64,000 nt of DNA, from assembly GCF_000241465.1 (NCBI RefSeq), contig NZ_JH584235.1, forward strand, positions 1,692,280-1,756,279, in the 5' to 3' direction. The translations under genes were made by a program, and so were the position numbers. Shown in pieces: positions 34,331-45,502 of this stretch (positions are counted from its first letter, which is position 1; every line of letters starts with the position of its first letter). The notes under the pieces were generated by a model. It searched no databases and had not been told where the DNA came from. It saw nothing but the letters and a program-made list of their open reading frames with translations. The DNA is from Sphingomonas echinoides ATCC 14820. GTDB taxonomy: Bacteria > Pseudomonadota > Alphaproteobacteria > Sphingomonadales > Sphingomonadaceae.

Positions 34331-34977
34331 CGCTCACCTACGACCTCTATTGGTCGTTCCGCTCGCCTTATTCCTATCTGGTGACGCCGCGGCTGATCGC
34401 CCTCGAACGCGATTTCGATGTCGCGGCGCGCGTGCGCCCGGTCTATCCGATCGCGGTCCGCCAGCCCGATTTCTTCACCAGCAACGATCCTTTGTGGCTG
34501 AGCTACTTCCTGCGCGATATCGGGCGCAGTGCCGCGTTCGTCGGCATGCCGTTCCGCTGGGCACAGCCCGACCCGGTGGTGATGGATTTCGCGACGCGCA
34601 CCTATCCGCTCGAACAGCCCTATATCCACCGCCTGACGCATCTCGGCGTTGCGGCGGCCGAGCGCGGGCATGGCCTCGCCTTTCTCGAAGCGGTCGGACG
34701 GCTCATTTGGAGTGGCGAGGTCAGCGGGTGGCATGAGGGCGATCACCTTGCCCGCGCCACCGCCGAAGCGGGCCTCGATCTCGCCGAACTCGACGCCGCG
34801 ATCGCGGCCGAACCGGAGCGCTATGCCGCAATCGTCGCGACCAACCAGAGCGCGCAGCGCGACGGCGGCCATTATGGCGTGCCGCTGATGGTGTTCGAGG
34901 GCGAACCGTTCTTCGGACAAGACCGCTTCGATCAGCTCCAATGGCGGATGGAGCAACACGGGCTGACGCGCCGATAA
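34327..34977 (+). CDS. 2-hydroxychromene-2-carboxylate isomerase / GST kappa-like protein
   Basis: 216 residues. The thioredoxin-fold start YDLYWSFRSPYSYLVTPRL has the S-P-Y motif of the DsbA-like HCCA isomerase and kappa glutathione transferase family, with Ser in place of the redox cysteine. GHYGVPLMVFEGEPFFGQDRFDQLQWRME is the conserved C-terminal portion (G-V-P-x-F and the glutathione region). Members isomerise aromatic ring-fission products in a glutathione-dependent way. ATG at 34327 overlaps the preceding stop; an earlier in-frame start at 34105 lies inside the upstream gene and is rejected. Confidence 0.83.
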   Translation: MTLTYDLYWSFRSPYSYLVTPRLIALERDFDVAARVRPVYPIAVRQPDFFTSNDPLWLSYFLRDIGRSAAFVGMPFRWAQPDPVVMDFATRTYPLEQPYIHRLTHLGVAAAERGHGLAFLEAVGRLIWSGEVSGWHEGDHLARATAEAGLDLAELDAAIAAEPERYAAIVATNQSAQRDGGHYGVPLMVFEGEPFFGQDRFDQLQWRMEQHGLTRR

Positions 34978-35050
34978 TGGCACGCCGCGTGCCGTGACAT
35001 TGCAGAGTCGCACGAGGCTGCTACGATAGGAAAAACAAGGGGGGCGAGCG

Positions 35051-35437
35051 ATGCGGAACCTGATGCGCGCGGTGGTGGGGCTGGTCGGCCTGTTCAACAT
35101 CGCCTTGGGGATGGCGTTCCTGTTCGATCCCGCACAGGCCGTCGCACGCTTCTTTCTTACACCGCTCGGGACGCAGGGCCTCGCCACTGTACGCGCCGAT
35201 TTCACCGCGTTCTTCATCACTGGCGGAGTGTTCGCGCTGCTCGGGGCCTGGCGCGAGGAAACCGCCCCGCTGCGCGTGTCGCTGTCGCTGCTGGGGGTCG
35301 CAATTGGCGGACGTGTCGTGAGCCTGGTCCTTGACGGAGCGCCCAACACGGCCTTTCCGCCGATCAGCGTTGAAGCCGGCATGATCGCGGTGCTGCTGCT
35401 CGCATCGCGCACCTTCGCCGGGCGCGCAGGGCAATGA
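35051..35437 (+). CDS. Small four-helix membrane protein, DUF4345-like
   Basis: 128 residues with four predicted membrane helices (LMRAVVGLVGLFNIALGMAFLF, FFITGGVFALLGAW, VSLSLLGVAIGGRVVSLVL and a last AGMIAVLLLAS). The pattern RADFTAFFITGGVFALLG followed by GGRVVSLVLDG is close to DUF4345. Function is unknown. A GGGGGGCGAG tract precedes the ATG. The TGA overlaps the sulfatase ATG (ATGA), so both are likely translated together. Confidence 0.7.
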   Translation: MRNLMRAVVGLVGLFNIALGMAFLFDPAQAVARFFLTPLGTQGLATVRADFTAFFITGGVFALLGAWREETAPLRVSLSLLGVAIGGRVVSLVLDGAPNTAFPPISVEAGMIAVLLLASRTFAGRAGQ

Positions 35438-37125
35438 GACACTGGGGCAAAATCACGCTCGTCGTGCTGGCCTTGATGGTCGGCACTGTGGTTGCATCGA
35501 AAGACTATATCCTGCTGCATCTGCCGGGCTGGATGGGGCCGCACATTGATCCAACGCACGCGGTGATCTGGCAGCGCGGCCCTGCGCCCGCCATGCCGGC
35601 AGGCACGCGCCCGCCCAACATTGTGCTGATCGTCGCCGACGACCTTGGCTATAACGACATCAGCTTCAATGGCGGCGGGGTTGCGGGCGGGCTGGTCAAG
35701 ACGCCCAATATCGATGCGCTAGGGCATGACGGCGTCACCTTCGCCGATGGCTATGCCGGCAACGCCACGTGCGCACCAAGCCGCGCCGCGCTTATGACCG
35801 GGCGCTATCCGACGCGCTTCGGCTATGAATTTACCCCGGCCGATACGCACCCGCCTGCCTGGTTCCCCTCCAGCCTGATCCGCACCGACGCGATGTTCTC
35901 GCGTACGATCGCCAATTTCCCAACGACATGGGAACACAAAACGATCTTCGATGAAGATGCCGCTCGCCAGCCCGCCTCGACCGCGCCCAAGGGCGTGCCG
36001 TCGAGCGAGGTGACGATTGCCGAGTTGCTGCGCGGCAAGGGCTATCACACGATGCACCTCGGCAAATGGCATCTCGGCGAAGCCAAGGGGATGCGCCCCG
36101 AGGATCAGGGGTTCGACGAGAGCCTGGGCTTCCTGATCGGCGGGCAGATGTATTTGCCCGAAGCGAGCCCCGACGTCGAAAATTCGAAACAGCCATTCGA
36201 CCCGATCGACAAATTCCTGTGGGCGAACCTGCCCTTCAGCGTGCAATATAATGGCGGTGAACGCTTCCACCCCGATCGCTACATGACCGATTATCTGACG
36301 GTGCAGGCCAAGGCCGCGATCACTGCCAATCGCAACCGACCGTTCTTCCTCTATCTCGCCTATAACGCGCCGCACACGCCGCTGCAGGCGTCAAAGGCCG
36401 ATTATGACGCGCTCCCGCAGATCACCGACCATCGCCTGCGCGTCTATGCCGCGATGATCCGCGCGCTCGACCGCGGGGTCGGGCAAGTGATGGCGACACT
36501 CAAACAACAGGGGCTCGACCAGAACACGCTGGTCATTTTCACCAGCGACAATGGCGGTGCCAATTATATCGGCTTGCCCGACATCAACCGGCCCTATCGC
36601 GGCTGGAAAGCGACTTTCTTCGAAGGTGGGGTGAAGGTGCCGTTCTTCATGCGCTGGCCCGCGCGGATCAAGCCGGGCACGCGGATCGCCGGTCCGGTCA
36701 GCCATTTCGATATCTTCGCCACCGCAGGCGATGCGGGCCACGCAAGCCTGCCCCGCGACCGCGCGCTCGACGGGGTCGATCTGCTGCCCTTTATCGACGG
36801 CAAGCAGAGCGGAACGCCGCACCAGACACTGTTCTGGCGCAGCGGCCGCTATCGCACCGTGCGCGACGGCGACTGGAAGCTGCAGGCGCTCGATCTGCCG
36901 CATGTCGAATTGCTCTATGACATGAAGGCCGATCCAACCGAACGGAAGGACGTCGCCGCCCAGCACCCCGACGTCGTCGCGCATCTCAACGATTTGCTCG
37001 CCGCGCATGACCGCGCCAGCGTCAAGCCCGCCTGGCCCTCGCTAATCCGCTCCCCAATCGCGATCGACCGGCCGCTTGGCACCAAGCCAAAGCCGGGCGA
37101 GACGTATATTTATTGGTCCAACTAG
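35434..37125 (+). CDS. Type I sulfatase (arylsulfatase family), membrane-anchored or secreted
   Basis: 563 residues. The N-terminal helix (KITLVVLALMVGTVVAS) is a signal or anchor. PPNIVLIVADDLGYNDISFNG carries the first metal-binding acids, and CAPSRAALMTGRYPTRFG at residue 113 is the C-x-P-x-R motif in which Cys becomes formylglycine. HLGKWHLG and TLVIFTSDNGGANY are further metal and substrate motifs. It hydrolyses sulfate esters in the periplasm and needs a maturation enzyme not encoded here. Substrate cannot be deduced. Confidence 0.9.
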   Translation: MRHWGKITLVVLALMVGTVVASKDYILLHLPGWMGPHIDPTHAVIWQRGPAPAMPAGTRPPNIVLIVADDLGYNDISFNGGGVAGGLVKTPNIDALGHDGVTFADGYAGNATCAPSRAALMTGRYPTRFGYEFTPADTHPPAWFPSSLIRTDAMFSRTIANFPTTWEHKTIFDEDAARQPASTAPKGVPSSEVTIAELLRGKGYHTMHLGKWHLGEAKGMRPEDQGFDESLGFLIGGQMYLPEASPDVENSKQPFDPIDKFLWANLPFSVQYNGGERFHPDRYMTDYLTVQAKAAITANRNRPFFLYLAYNAPHTPLQASKADYDALPQITDHRLRVYAAMIRALDRGVGQVMATLKQQGLDQNTLVIFTSDNGGANYIGLPDINRPYRGWKATFFEGGVKVPFFMRWPARIKPGTRIAGPVSHFDIFATAGDAGHASLPRDRALDGVDLLPFIDGKQSGTPHQTLFWRSGRYRTVRDGDWKLQALDLPHVELLYDMKADPTERKDVAAQHPDVVAHLNDLLAAHDRASVKPAWPSLIRSPIAIDRPLGTKPKPGETYIYWSN

Positions 37126-37237
37126 ATAAAGCGGATAGTCTCCTTCCGCTCAATTCCAGCCGATGACGGGTTCTTCGGCGACGCCCGGCAGCAGTCGTTC
37201 GACGTGTCAGTCCGGGATCGGCACCTCGCGATCGATT

Positions 37238-38017
37238 CTATCCCGCTGACGATCTGACTGCCTCAGCATGGCCGAGGATGGCGATGATTTTTCGCCGAAC
37301 GATTGCCCGACCAGCAAGATATTGGGCACCCAGCAGGGCGAGCTTGGAGGTGGGTGCCCACACGCCCATTACGAGTGCGACAACGCGCGCAGGCTCCGTC
37401 TGGATGAGTATCAGGCTCAGTATGCCGGTCCCGACAAGAAGCGCCGACCACATGTATCCGAAGCCGACGATCGTCCGACCTGACAGATACTTTCCTGCGA
37501 TGGGAGGAAGATAGCGGAGCAACCAGCCGGATCGCAGCATGGCGAGACCGATTATCAGATAGATGATGCTCGCCTTGTACAGCACGTAGCGAGGGTCGCC
37601 CGTCACCAGGGATATGCCGCCGACCACGATAACGAGGACCAGACTCGCCCACTGGATCGGCGGTACGGCTCGTCCGCTCGCTAACGCCCAAGCGATTTGG
37701 GCGACGCCCAGGCCCGCGGCAAGAATGGTCGCTATCCCGACGTTGCCGGTCGCGGCGTAGGCCGCGTAGAAGCAGAACGTCGCCAGCAGGTCGGCACCCA
37801 ACGGCCGAAAGACGTGCAGGACCGCTACAAACTCCAGCTCGCGCGCTGCGAACCGATCGGTGCGAAGTAAGGCAAGATCGTCGTCGATTAACGCTGACCT
37901 CCTCGCATGCAAGAGACCCCATTTTAGCAAGTCCGGGTCCAAAAGCCGACCGTTTTCTTTCGACACCTTGTTGCCGCTCCGTCCCATGCAAAGGCAGCCC
38001 CCATTGTATGCATTCAT
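37238..38017 (-). CDS. YciB/IspZ-like inner membrane protein with extended N-terminus, low GC
   Basis: 259 residues. From about residue 70 the protein reads as YciB (septation protein A): LATFCFYAAYAATGNVGIATILAAG, AVPPIQWASLVLVIVVGGISLVTGDPRYVLYKASIIYLI and LGLAMLRSGWLLRYLPPI, with alternating helices and a WxSLxLVxxxGxxxxxxDPRF-type core. YciB has been linked to envelope integrity and cell division. The first 70 residues have no clear counterpart; the start (38017, or 37987) is uncertain. Base composition is visibly lower in GC than neighbours, suggesting recent acquisition. It is divergent from kdp. Confidence 0.65.
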   Translation of the reverse strand: MNAYNGGCLCMGRSGNKVSKENGRLLDPDLLKWGLLHARRSALIDDDLALLRTDRFAARELEFVAVLHVFRPLGADLLATFCFYAAYAATGNVGIATILAAGLGVAQIAWALASGRAVPPIQWASLVLVIVVGGISLVTGDPRYVLYKASIIYLIIGLAMLRSGWLLRYLPPIAGKYLSGRTIVGFGYMWSALLVGTGILSLILIQTEPARVVALVMGVWAPTSKLALLGAQYLAGRAIVRRKIIAILGHAEAVRSSAG

Positions 38018-38044
38018 GGCCTAGCCGCAGGGCACCCCCCACAC

Positions 38045-38061
38045 TTTACGCCCGCTTTACG
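38045..38061 (+). promoter_or_regulatory. Probable KdpE operator upstream of kdpF
   Basis: TTTACG at 38045 and again at 38056 form a direct repeat with an 11-bp period, followed by CACCCCGCCCG. This resembles the E. coli kdp operator as I recall it: two TTTAYA-type half-sites 5 bases apart, then a CCCCGCCCG block. It is 80-95 bases upstream of kdpF. The core promoter was not identified. Confidence 0.55.
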
Positions 38062-38140
38062 CACCCCGCCCGCAATCCCCCGCGCGCGCTAACGCCGTTT
38101 CGGCGCAGGGACGTCGCCTGAACCATCACAGGCGGGCCCT

Positions 38141-38230
38141 ATGTCCTTTGACCTTTTACTCGGCGGCGTCGTCGCCATCATCGTGCTGATCTATCTGCTG
38201 GCCGTGCTCGCACAGCCCGAGCGGTATTGA
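38141..38230 (+). CDS. kdpF: Potassium-transporting ATPase small subunit KdpF
   Basis: 29 residues, [20 protein letters not shown] then AVLAQPERY: one membrane helix with the YLLxALxxPExF/Y ending characteristic of KdpF. It stabilises the KdpABC complex in the inner membrane. It is too short for most gene callers; recognition rests on position 13 bases before kdpA and on the sequence. This is the first gene of the kdp operon. Confidence 0.88.
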   Translation: MSFDLLLGGVVAIIVLIYLLAVLAQPERY

Positions 38231-38243
38231 GGGAGGCGCGGCC

Positions 38244-39935
38244 ATGACCCTCACCGGCTGGAGCATGATCCTGCTCTTCACCGTCCTAATCATCGCGCTG
38301 GCCAAGCCAGCCGGGGATTGGATGTATGCCCTCTATTCGCGCAAGGAGATGCCGCTCGGCTTCCTCGAACGCGGCTTCTACAAACTGGCCGGGATCGATC
38401 CCACGGCCGAGCAAAGCTGGGTCGGCTATGCCGTCTCGCTAATGGTGTTCAACCTAGGCGGCATCGCGCTGCTCTTCGCGATCCTGAAATTGCAGGGCAT
38501 GTTGCCGATGAACCCGCAAGGGTTTGGCGGCATGGAGACGCTGCTCGCCTTCAACACGGCGGTCAGCTTCGTAACCAACACCAATTGGCAGAATTACGGC
38601 GGGGAATCGGCGCTGTCGAACCTCAGCCAGATGGCCGGGCTGACGGTGCAGAACTTCCTGTCCGCTGCCGTCGGCATGGCCGTCGCCTTCGCCTTCATCC
38701 GCGGTTTTGCCCGCAAGCAGGCGAGCGGAATCGGCAATTTCTGGGTCGATGTTACCCGCGCCACGCTGTATCTGCTGCTGCCGATCTCGATCGTGCTGGC
38801 GCTTGCTTATGTCGTGATGGGCGTGCCGCAAACCTTTGGTCCCTCGGTCGTCGCCACGACGATGGAAGGTGCCAAGCAGACCATCGCGGTCGGCCCGGTC
38901 GCCTCGCAGTTGGCGATCAAGATGCTCGGCACCAATGGTGGCGGCTTCTTCAACGCCAACTCCGCTCACCCCTTCGAAAACCCCACCGCGCTCAGCAACT
39001 TCCTGCAGATGATTACGATCTTCGTGCTCGGCGCAGGGCTCACCCTCACCTTCGGCAAGGCGGTCGGCAACATTCGTCAGGGCTGGGCGATCCTCGCCGC
39101 CATGATGCTGCTGTTCCTCGTCGGCGTTGCGGTCGCTTATGGGGCCGAGGCAGCGGGCAACCCGATCCACCACGCGCTCGGCGTCGCCGGGGGCAATATG
39201 GAGGGCAAGGAAGTCCGCTTCGGCATCGCCGCCACCGCGCTCTTCGCCGTGGTCACCACCGCTACCTCCTGCGGTGCCGTCATCGGCATGCACGACAGCT
39301 TCACCGCGATCGGTGGCCTCGTCCCGATGTTCAACATGCAGCTTGGCGAACTCGTCATCGGCGGCGTCGGCTCGGGTCTCTATGCGGTGCTGATCTACTG
39401 CATCCTTGCGGTGTTCATCGCCGGGCTGATGGTCGGGCGCACGCCGGAATATGTCGGCAAGAAGATCGAGGGGCGCGAAATGAAGCTGGCGGTGATCGCC
39501 ATCGCCGTGCCGCCGCTCGCCATCCTCGGCCTCACCGCCGTGGCCTGCGTCACCGGCGCGGGGCTTGCGGGCCCGGCGGCCAAGGGCGCGCATGGCTTTA
39601 GCGAGATCCTCTATGCCTTCAGCTCGGCCGCTGCGAACAATGGTTCGGCGTTCGGTGGCCTCAGCGGCAACACGCCCTTCTACAATCTGCTGCTCGCGCT
39701 CGACATGTTCGTCGGCCGTTTCGGGGTGATCCTGCCCGTGCTCGCGATTGCCGGTGGCCTGGCCGCCAAGCGCCGCGTGCCAGAGGGGCCGGGCTCGTTC
39801 CCGACCACCGGGCTGCTGTGGATCGGCCTGCTCGCGGCGATCATCGTGATCGTCGGGGGTCTCACCTTCCTGCCCGCGCTCGCGCTGGGTCCGATTGCGG
39901 ACCAGGCGCAGGTCGCCGCCGGCACTTTGCTCTAA
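38244..39935 (+). CDS. kdpA: Potassium-transporting ATPase potassium-binding subunit
   Basis: 563 residues with about ten membrane helices. Signature segments are [67 protein letters not shown] and [14 protein letters not shown], the latter three forming K+ selectivity loops. KdpA is the channel-like subunit of the high-affinity P-type K+ pump. GGGAGG lies 7 bases before the ATG. Next gene kdpB starts 13 bases after the stop. Confidence 0.97.
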   Translation: MTLTGWSMILLFTVLIIALAKPAGDWMYALYSRKEMPLGFLERGFYKLAGIDPTAEQSWVGYAVSLMVFNLGGIALLFAILKLQGMLPMNPQGFGGMETLLAFNTAVSFVTNTNWQNYGGESALSNLSQMAGLTVQNFLSAAVGMAVAFAFIRGFARKQASGIGNFWVDVTRATLYLLLPISIVLALAYVVMGVPQTFGPSVVATTMEGAKQTIAVGPVASQLAIKMLGTNGGGFFNANSAHPFENPTALSNFLQMITIFVLGAGLTLTFGKAVGNIRQGWAILAAMMLLFLVGVAVAYGAEAAGNPIHHALGVAGGNMEGKEVRFGIAATALFAVVTTATSCGAVIGMHDSFTAIGGLVPMFNMQLGELVIGGVGSGLYAVLIYCILAVFIAGLMVGRTPEYVGKKIEGREMKLAVIAIAVPPLAILGLTAVACVTGAGLAGPAAKGAHGFSEILYAFSSAAANNGSAFGGLSGNTPFYNLLLALDMFVGRFGVILPVLAIAGGLAAKRRVPEGPGSFPTTGLLWIGLLAAIIVIVGGLTFLPALALGPIADQAQVAAGTLL

Positions 39936-39948
39936 AAGGTCCAAGCCA

Positions 39949-41976
<2,028 letters not shown>

Positions 41977-41987
41977 AGGACCTTTCG

Positions 41988-42587
41988 ATGTTCACCGAAA
42001 CACTTCGCGCGCTCCGCCCGACGGCGGTCCTGCTGCTGCTCGTCACGCTCGTCACCGGGCTGCTGTATCCGGCCGCGATCGCGGGCATCGCGCAGGTGGT
42101 GCTGCCGGTCCAGGCCAATGGCAGCATCCTGTCGGACGCGCACGGCAATCCGATCGGCTCCGCGCTGATCGCCCAGAATTTCACGGGGCCACGCTACCTC
42201 CATCCCCGTCCCTCTGCCGCTGGCAAGGATGGCTATGATGCGAGTTCGTCGTCCGCGACCAACCTAGCGCCCGGGTCGAAAGACCTGCGCGACGCCATCG
42301 CCAAGCGCGTAACCACCGCGCGGGCGGAAGGGATGACCGGGGATCTACCCGCCGACCTGGTCACCACTAGCGCCTCGGGGCTCGATCCCGATCTGAGCCC
42401 CGAGGCGGCTTTTTTGCAGGCACCGCGCATTGCCAAGGCGCGCGGCCTGGATGTCGCCAAGGTAAAGTCGCTGATCGCTGAACAGACCGAGCAACCCGTG
42501 CTCGGCATCATCGGCGAACCGCACGTCAACGTTCTTCTGTTCAATCGACAGCTTGATATGCTTTCCGCTACCACGTCGGGCAAATGA
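41988..42587 (+). CDS. kdpC: Potassium-transporting ATPase KdpC subunit
   Basis: 199 residues: one N-terminal membrane helix (LRPTAVLLLLVTLVTGLLYPAAIAGIAQVVLP) and a periplasmic domain with GSALIAQNFTGPRYLHPRPSAAG, SSSSATNLAPGSKDLRDAI and a C-terminal LGEPHVNVL-like IGEPHVNVLLFN. KdpC stabilises and activates the KdpB-KdpA complex. ATG at 41988 has GAAGGA about 9 bases upstream and is preferred to TTG at 41973. The kdp genes A-C are followed by a repeat and the regulators. Confidence 0.95.
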   Translation: MFTETLRALRPTAVLLLLVTLVTGLLYPAAIAGIAQVVLPVQANGSILSDAHGNPIGSALIAQNFTGPRYLHPRPSAAGKDGYDASSSSATNLAPGSKDLRDAIAKRVTTARAEGMTGDLPADLVTTSASGLDPDLSPEAAFLQAPRIAKARGLDVAKVKSLIAEQTEQPVLGIIGEPHVNVLLFNRQLDMLSATTSGK

Positions 42588-42610
42588 CGCTCGCGACCTT
42601 CTCCTTTCTT

Positions 42611-42706
42611 CGTCACCCCGGGCTCGTCCTGGGGTCCACCGTGCCAATAGATCAGCGGCGTCAGAACGTGCGGCGCAGTGGACCCCGGGACAAGCCCGGG
42701 GTGACG
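42611..42706. repeat. Dispersed inverted repeat (CCCGGG...GGGGTCCACC type)
   Basis: Arms at 42611-42640 and 42678-42706 carry CACCCCGGGCTCGTCCTGGG and the inverted GGACCCCGGGACAAGCCCGG. The unit matches the family at 13655-13750. It separates kdpC from kdpD and would form a strong hairpin in the operon transcript, possibly reducing kdpDE expression relative to kdpFABC. Confidence 0.75.
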
Positions 42707-42726
42707 GAGCGGGCCGTGTACAAGCA

Positions 42727-45369
42727 ATGAACGAGACCCGCCCCTCCCCCGATGCGCTGCTCAGGGCCGCCCAGCAGGAGGGCCGCGGCCGTCTCAAGAT
42801 TTTCCTTGGTGCCGCCCCCGGCGTCGGCAAAACCTTCGAAATGCTGCGCGAAGGCGCGGAGTTGCTGCGCACCGGCACCGATGTCGTTGCCGGGATCATC
42901 GAGACCCACGGGCGCGCCGAAACCGATCGGCTGACCGCCCCGTTCGAAATCCTGCCGCGCGCGAAAATCGTGCATGGCGCGCATACGCTGGAAGAATTTG
43001 ATCTCGACGCGATGCTTGCACGGCATCCGCAAGTCGCGCTGATCGACGAATTCGCCCACACCAACGCTCCCGGCAGCCGCCACCCCAAACGCTGGCAGGA
43101 CATTGAGGAACTGCGCGCGGCGGGTATCGACGTGCTCACCACGCTCAACATCCAGCATGTCGAAAGCCTCAACGATGTCGTGGCCGGCTTCACCCGCGTG
43201 CGCGTGCGCGAGACCGTGCCCGATGCGGTGCTGGACGATGCCGAGATCGAAGTGGTCGATCTCCCGCCCGACGAGCTGATCGACCGGCTGAAGGACGGCA
43301 AGGTCTATATCCCCGCCGAGGCGACCCGTGCGCTCGGCCATTTCTTTTCCAAATCGAATCTGTCGGCACTGCGCGAACTCGCACTGCGCCGCGCCGCGCA
43401 GACGGTCGACCGCCATTTGCTCGACCATGTCGCCAGCCTGGGGGAGAGCGGCACCTGGGCCGGGGGCGAGCGCGTCGTCGTCGCGGTCGGCGATCAGCCG
43501 GGCAGCGAGACGCTGATCCGTTCGGCCAAGCGCCTGGCCGACGCACTCCGTGCGAGCTGGACCGCAGTGGTCGTCGAAACCCCGCGCACCGCCACGCTCT
43601 CCGCCGAAGCCCGCGCACGCATGGCCGACGCGCTTGATCTCGCGACCAATCTCGGCGCGACCATCGCCACGGTCCCGGCGCGCAGCGTGCTGGAGGGCCT
43701 GGTCGCGCAAATCCGCGAGGCGCGCGCGACCGCGGTCGTCATCGGCAAATCGCGCCGTTCCTGGTGGTTCGAGCTGCGCCACGGCTCGATCGTCGACCGG
43801 CTGGTGCGCGCGCTCGATGGCGTCGCGATCCATGTCGTGCCCGTCGCCGTGCCGAGCGAAACCGTACGGGAAGCACCGACGACCCGCCCGATCCTGGCGC
43901 GCGGCAGCCTGATCGGGCTGGCGTTCGTCGCCGCCACCACCGCGCTGGCCACGCTGGTGCAGCCGCTGGTCGGCCCCAATGCGATGGACTTGCTGTACCT
44001 GCTGCCGGTGATCGCCACCGCCACGCTCTATGGCCTGCGCCCCTCGCTCGTTGCCAGCCTCGGTGCCGCGCTGGCGTACAATTTCTTCTTCCTGCCGCCG
44101 CTGTACACGCTGACCATCACCGATCCGCAAAATGTCGTCACGCTGGTAGTGTTCGTGATCGTCGCGGTGGTCGCCAGCCATCTCGCCGGACAAGTGCGGC
44201 GCGAGGCCAATATCGGCGCGCGCACCGCCACCGAGAATGCCGCCCTTGCCGCCTTCGGCCAGCGCCTCGCCGCCGTCGCCGATGAAACCGGCACCGCGAC
44301 CGCAACGTGCGAGGAGACCGCCGCCTTGCTCGGTGTGTCCACGGTCCTGCTCAGCCAGCGCGATGGCCGCCATGTCGCGATCGCCGGGGCCCCTGAGCTC
44401 CCGCAATTGAGCCCGATCGACATCGCCGCCGCCGACTGGGCGTTCGATCGCGGCGAGGTGACCGGGCGCGACAGTGGCACGCTGACCGCGAGCGAATGGC
44501 AGTTCCACCCGCTCAAGACCGCGCTTGGCGTGCTCGGCGTGCTGGGGGTTGCACGCGACGGCGATGGCGACCCGATCCCTGCCGACAAGCGCGTGCTGTT
44601 CGCGACGCTGATCGGGCAGGTCGCGCTGGCGCATGAACGCTTGCAACTGGAAGCACAGGCGCGCGAGGTTAGCGCGCTCAAGCAGCGCGACGATTTGCGC
44701 GCGACCCTGCTTTCCTCGATCGGGCATGACCTCAAGACGCCGCTCACCGCCGTGGTCGCCGCCGCCGATCAACTGGCGAGCGAATATGGGGCCTCTCCCA
44801 CCACCGCCACCTTGCAGAGCGAGGCGCGACGGTTGCGGCGCGTGTTCGACGATCTGGTGGAGATGACGCGGATCGAGGCGGGCGCATTGGTTGTGCGGCG
44901 GGAAGCGACCGACCTGACCGACGCGGTCGCCGCCGCCGCGCACGATCTGCGCGCCGAACTCGCCCGGCATACATTGATCCTCGACGTGCCGCCGACGCTG
45001 CCGCTGGTCGAGGCCGATCCACGCATGCTGCACCATGTGCTGATCAACCTGCTCGGCAACGCCGCCAAATTCGCGCCTGCCGATACCGACATCGTGATCG
45101 AGGGGCGGCGCACTCCTGACGGCCTGACGCTCGGCGTGCTCGACCAGGGGCCGGGGCTGCCGCCGGGGCGCGAGGCGCATTTGTTCGATCGCTTCACCCG
45201 CGTCGACGGTGACGATCGCAGCGGCGGGACCGGGCTTGGCCTCGCCATCGTCCAGGGCTTCGCGCAAGCGATGGGCCTGAGCGTCAGCGCCGCGAACCGC
45301 GAAACGGGCGGCTCAGCGTTTTGCGTGACATGGCCGAACGCGCTGATCCGGCGTACGGTCGAGGGATGA
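42727..45369 (+). CDS. kdpD: Osmosensitive K+ channel sensor histidine kinase KdpD
   Basis: 880 residues. The N-terminal KdpD domain has a Walker A GAAPGVGKT at residues 28-36 and a DEFAHTNAPGSRHPKRWQD motif, followed by a universal-stress domain (RVVVAVGDQPGSETLIRSAKRLA). Four membrane helices (DUF4118) occupy about 390-500. A GAF-like segment precedes HisKA with phosphorylated His in LLSSIGHDLKTPLTAV and an HATPase domain (LINLLGNAAKFAP; GLPPGREAHLFDRF; GGTGLGLAI). It senses K+ limitation and phosphorylates KdpE. Start at 42727 follows an in-frame stretch of repeat sequence that is not coding. Confidence 0.95.
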   Translation: MNETRPSPDALLRAAQQEGRGRLKIFLGAAPGVGKTFEMLREGAELLRTGTDVVAGIIETHGRAETDRLTAPFEILPRAKIVHGAHTLEEFDLDAMLARHPQVALIDEFAHTNAPGSRHPKRWQDIEELRAAGIDVLTTLNIQHVESLNDVVAGFTRVRVRETVPDAVLDDAEIEVVDLPPDELIDRLKDGKVYIPAEATRALGHFFSKSNLSALRELALRRAAQTVDRHLLDHVASLGESGTWAGGERVVVAVGDQPGSETLIRSAKRLADALRASWTAVVVETPRTATLSAEARARMADALDLATNLGATIATVPARSVLEGLVAQIREARATAVVIGKSRRSWWFELRHGSIVDRLVRALDGVAIHVVPVAVPSETVREAPTTRPILARGSLIGLAFVAATTALATLVQPLVGPNAMDLLYLLPVIATATLYGLRPSLVASLGAALAYNFFFLPPLYTLTITDPQNVVTLVVFVIVAVVASHLAGQVRREANIGARTATENAALAAFGQRLAAVADETGTATATCEETAALLGVSTVLLSQRDGRHVAIAGAPELPQLSPIDIAAADWAFDRGEVTGRDSGTLTASEWQFHPLKTALGVLGVLGVARDGDGDPIPADKRVLFATLIGQVALAHERLQLEAQAREVSALKQRDDLRATLLSSIGHDLKTPLTAVVAAADQLASEYGASPTTATLQSEARRLRRVFDDLVEMTRIEAGALVVRREATDLTDAVAAAAHDLRAELARHTLILDVPPTLPLVEADPRMLHHVLINLLGNAAKFAPADTDIVIEGRRTPDGLTLGVLDQGPGLPPGREAHLFDRFTRVDGDDRSGGTGLGLAIVQGFAQAMGLSVSAANRETGGSAFCVTWPNALIRRTVEG

Positions 45370-45397
45370 AGCGTCCCCATCTCTCCCCACCATACTT

Positions 45398-45494
45398 CCC
45401 CGGCAAAGGCCGGGGCCCAGTTGCGATCCGGTCGAAAACTGGGCGCAACGCACCTTGCTGCCGTTTCGCGACTGGGCCCCGGCCTTCGCCGGGG
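45398..45494. repeat. Dispersed inverted repeat (CCCCGGC...GCCGGGG type)
   Basis: Arms at 45398-45425 and 45467-45494 are inverted copies with CCCCGGCAAAGGCCGGGGCC and GGCCCCGGCCTTCGCCGGGG cores plus a shared CCCAGT/ACTGGG extension. Same family as 27256-27339. The element occupies the kdpD-kdpE gap and ends 8 bases before kdpE. Confidence 0.75.
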
Positions 45495-45502
45495 TTGGAA
45501 AG

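Noticed and set aside
37126..37237. Possible terminator GCGGA...TCCGC after the sulfatase gene
   Set aside because: A 5-bp stem with a 9-base loop and no T tract is too weak to call.
42661..45267. About 870-codon open frame antisense to kdpD
   Set aside because: Shadow of the kdpD coding frame with composition set by the other strand.
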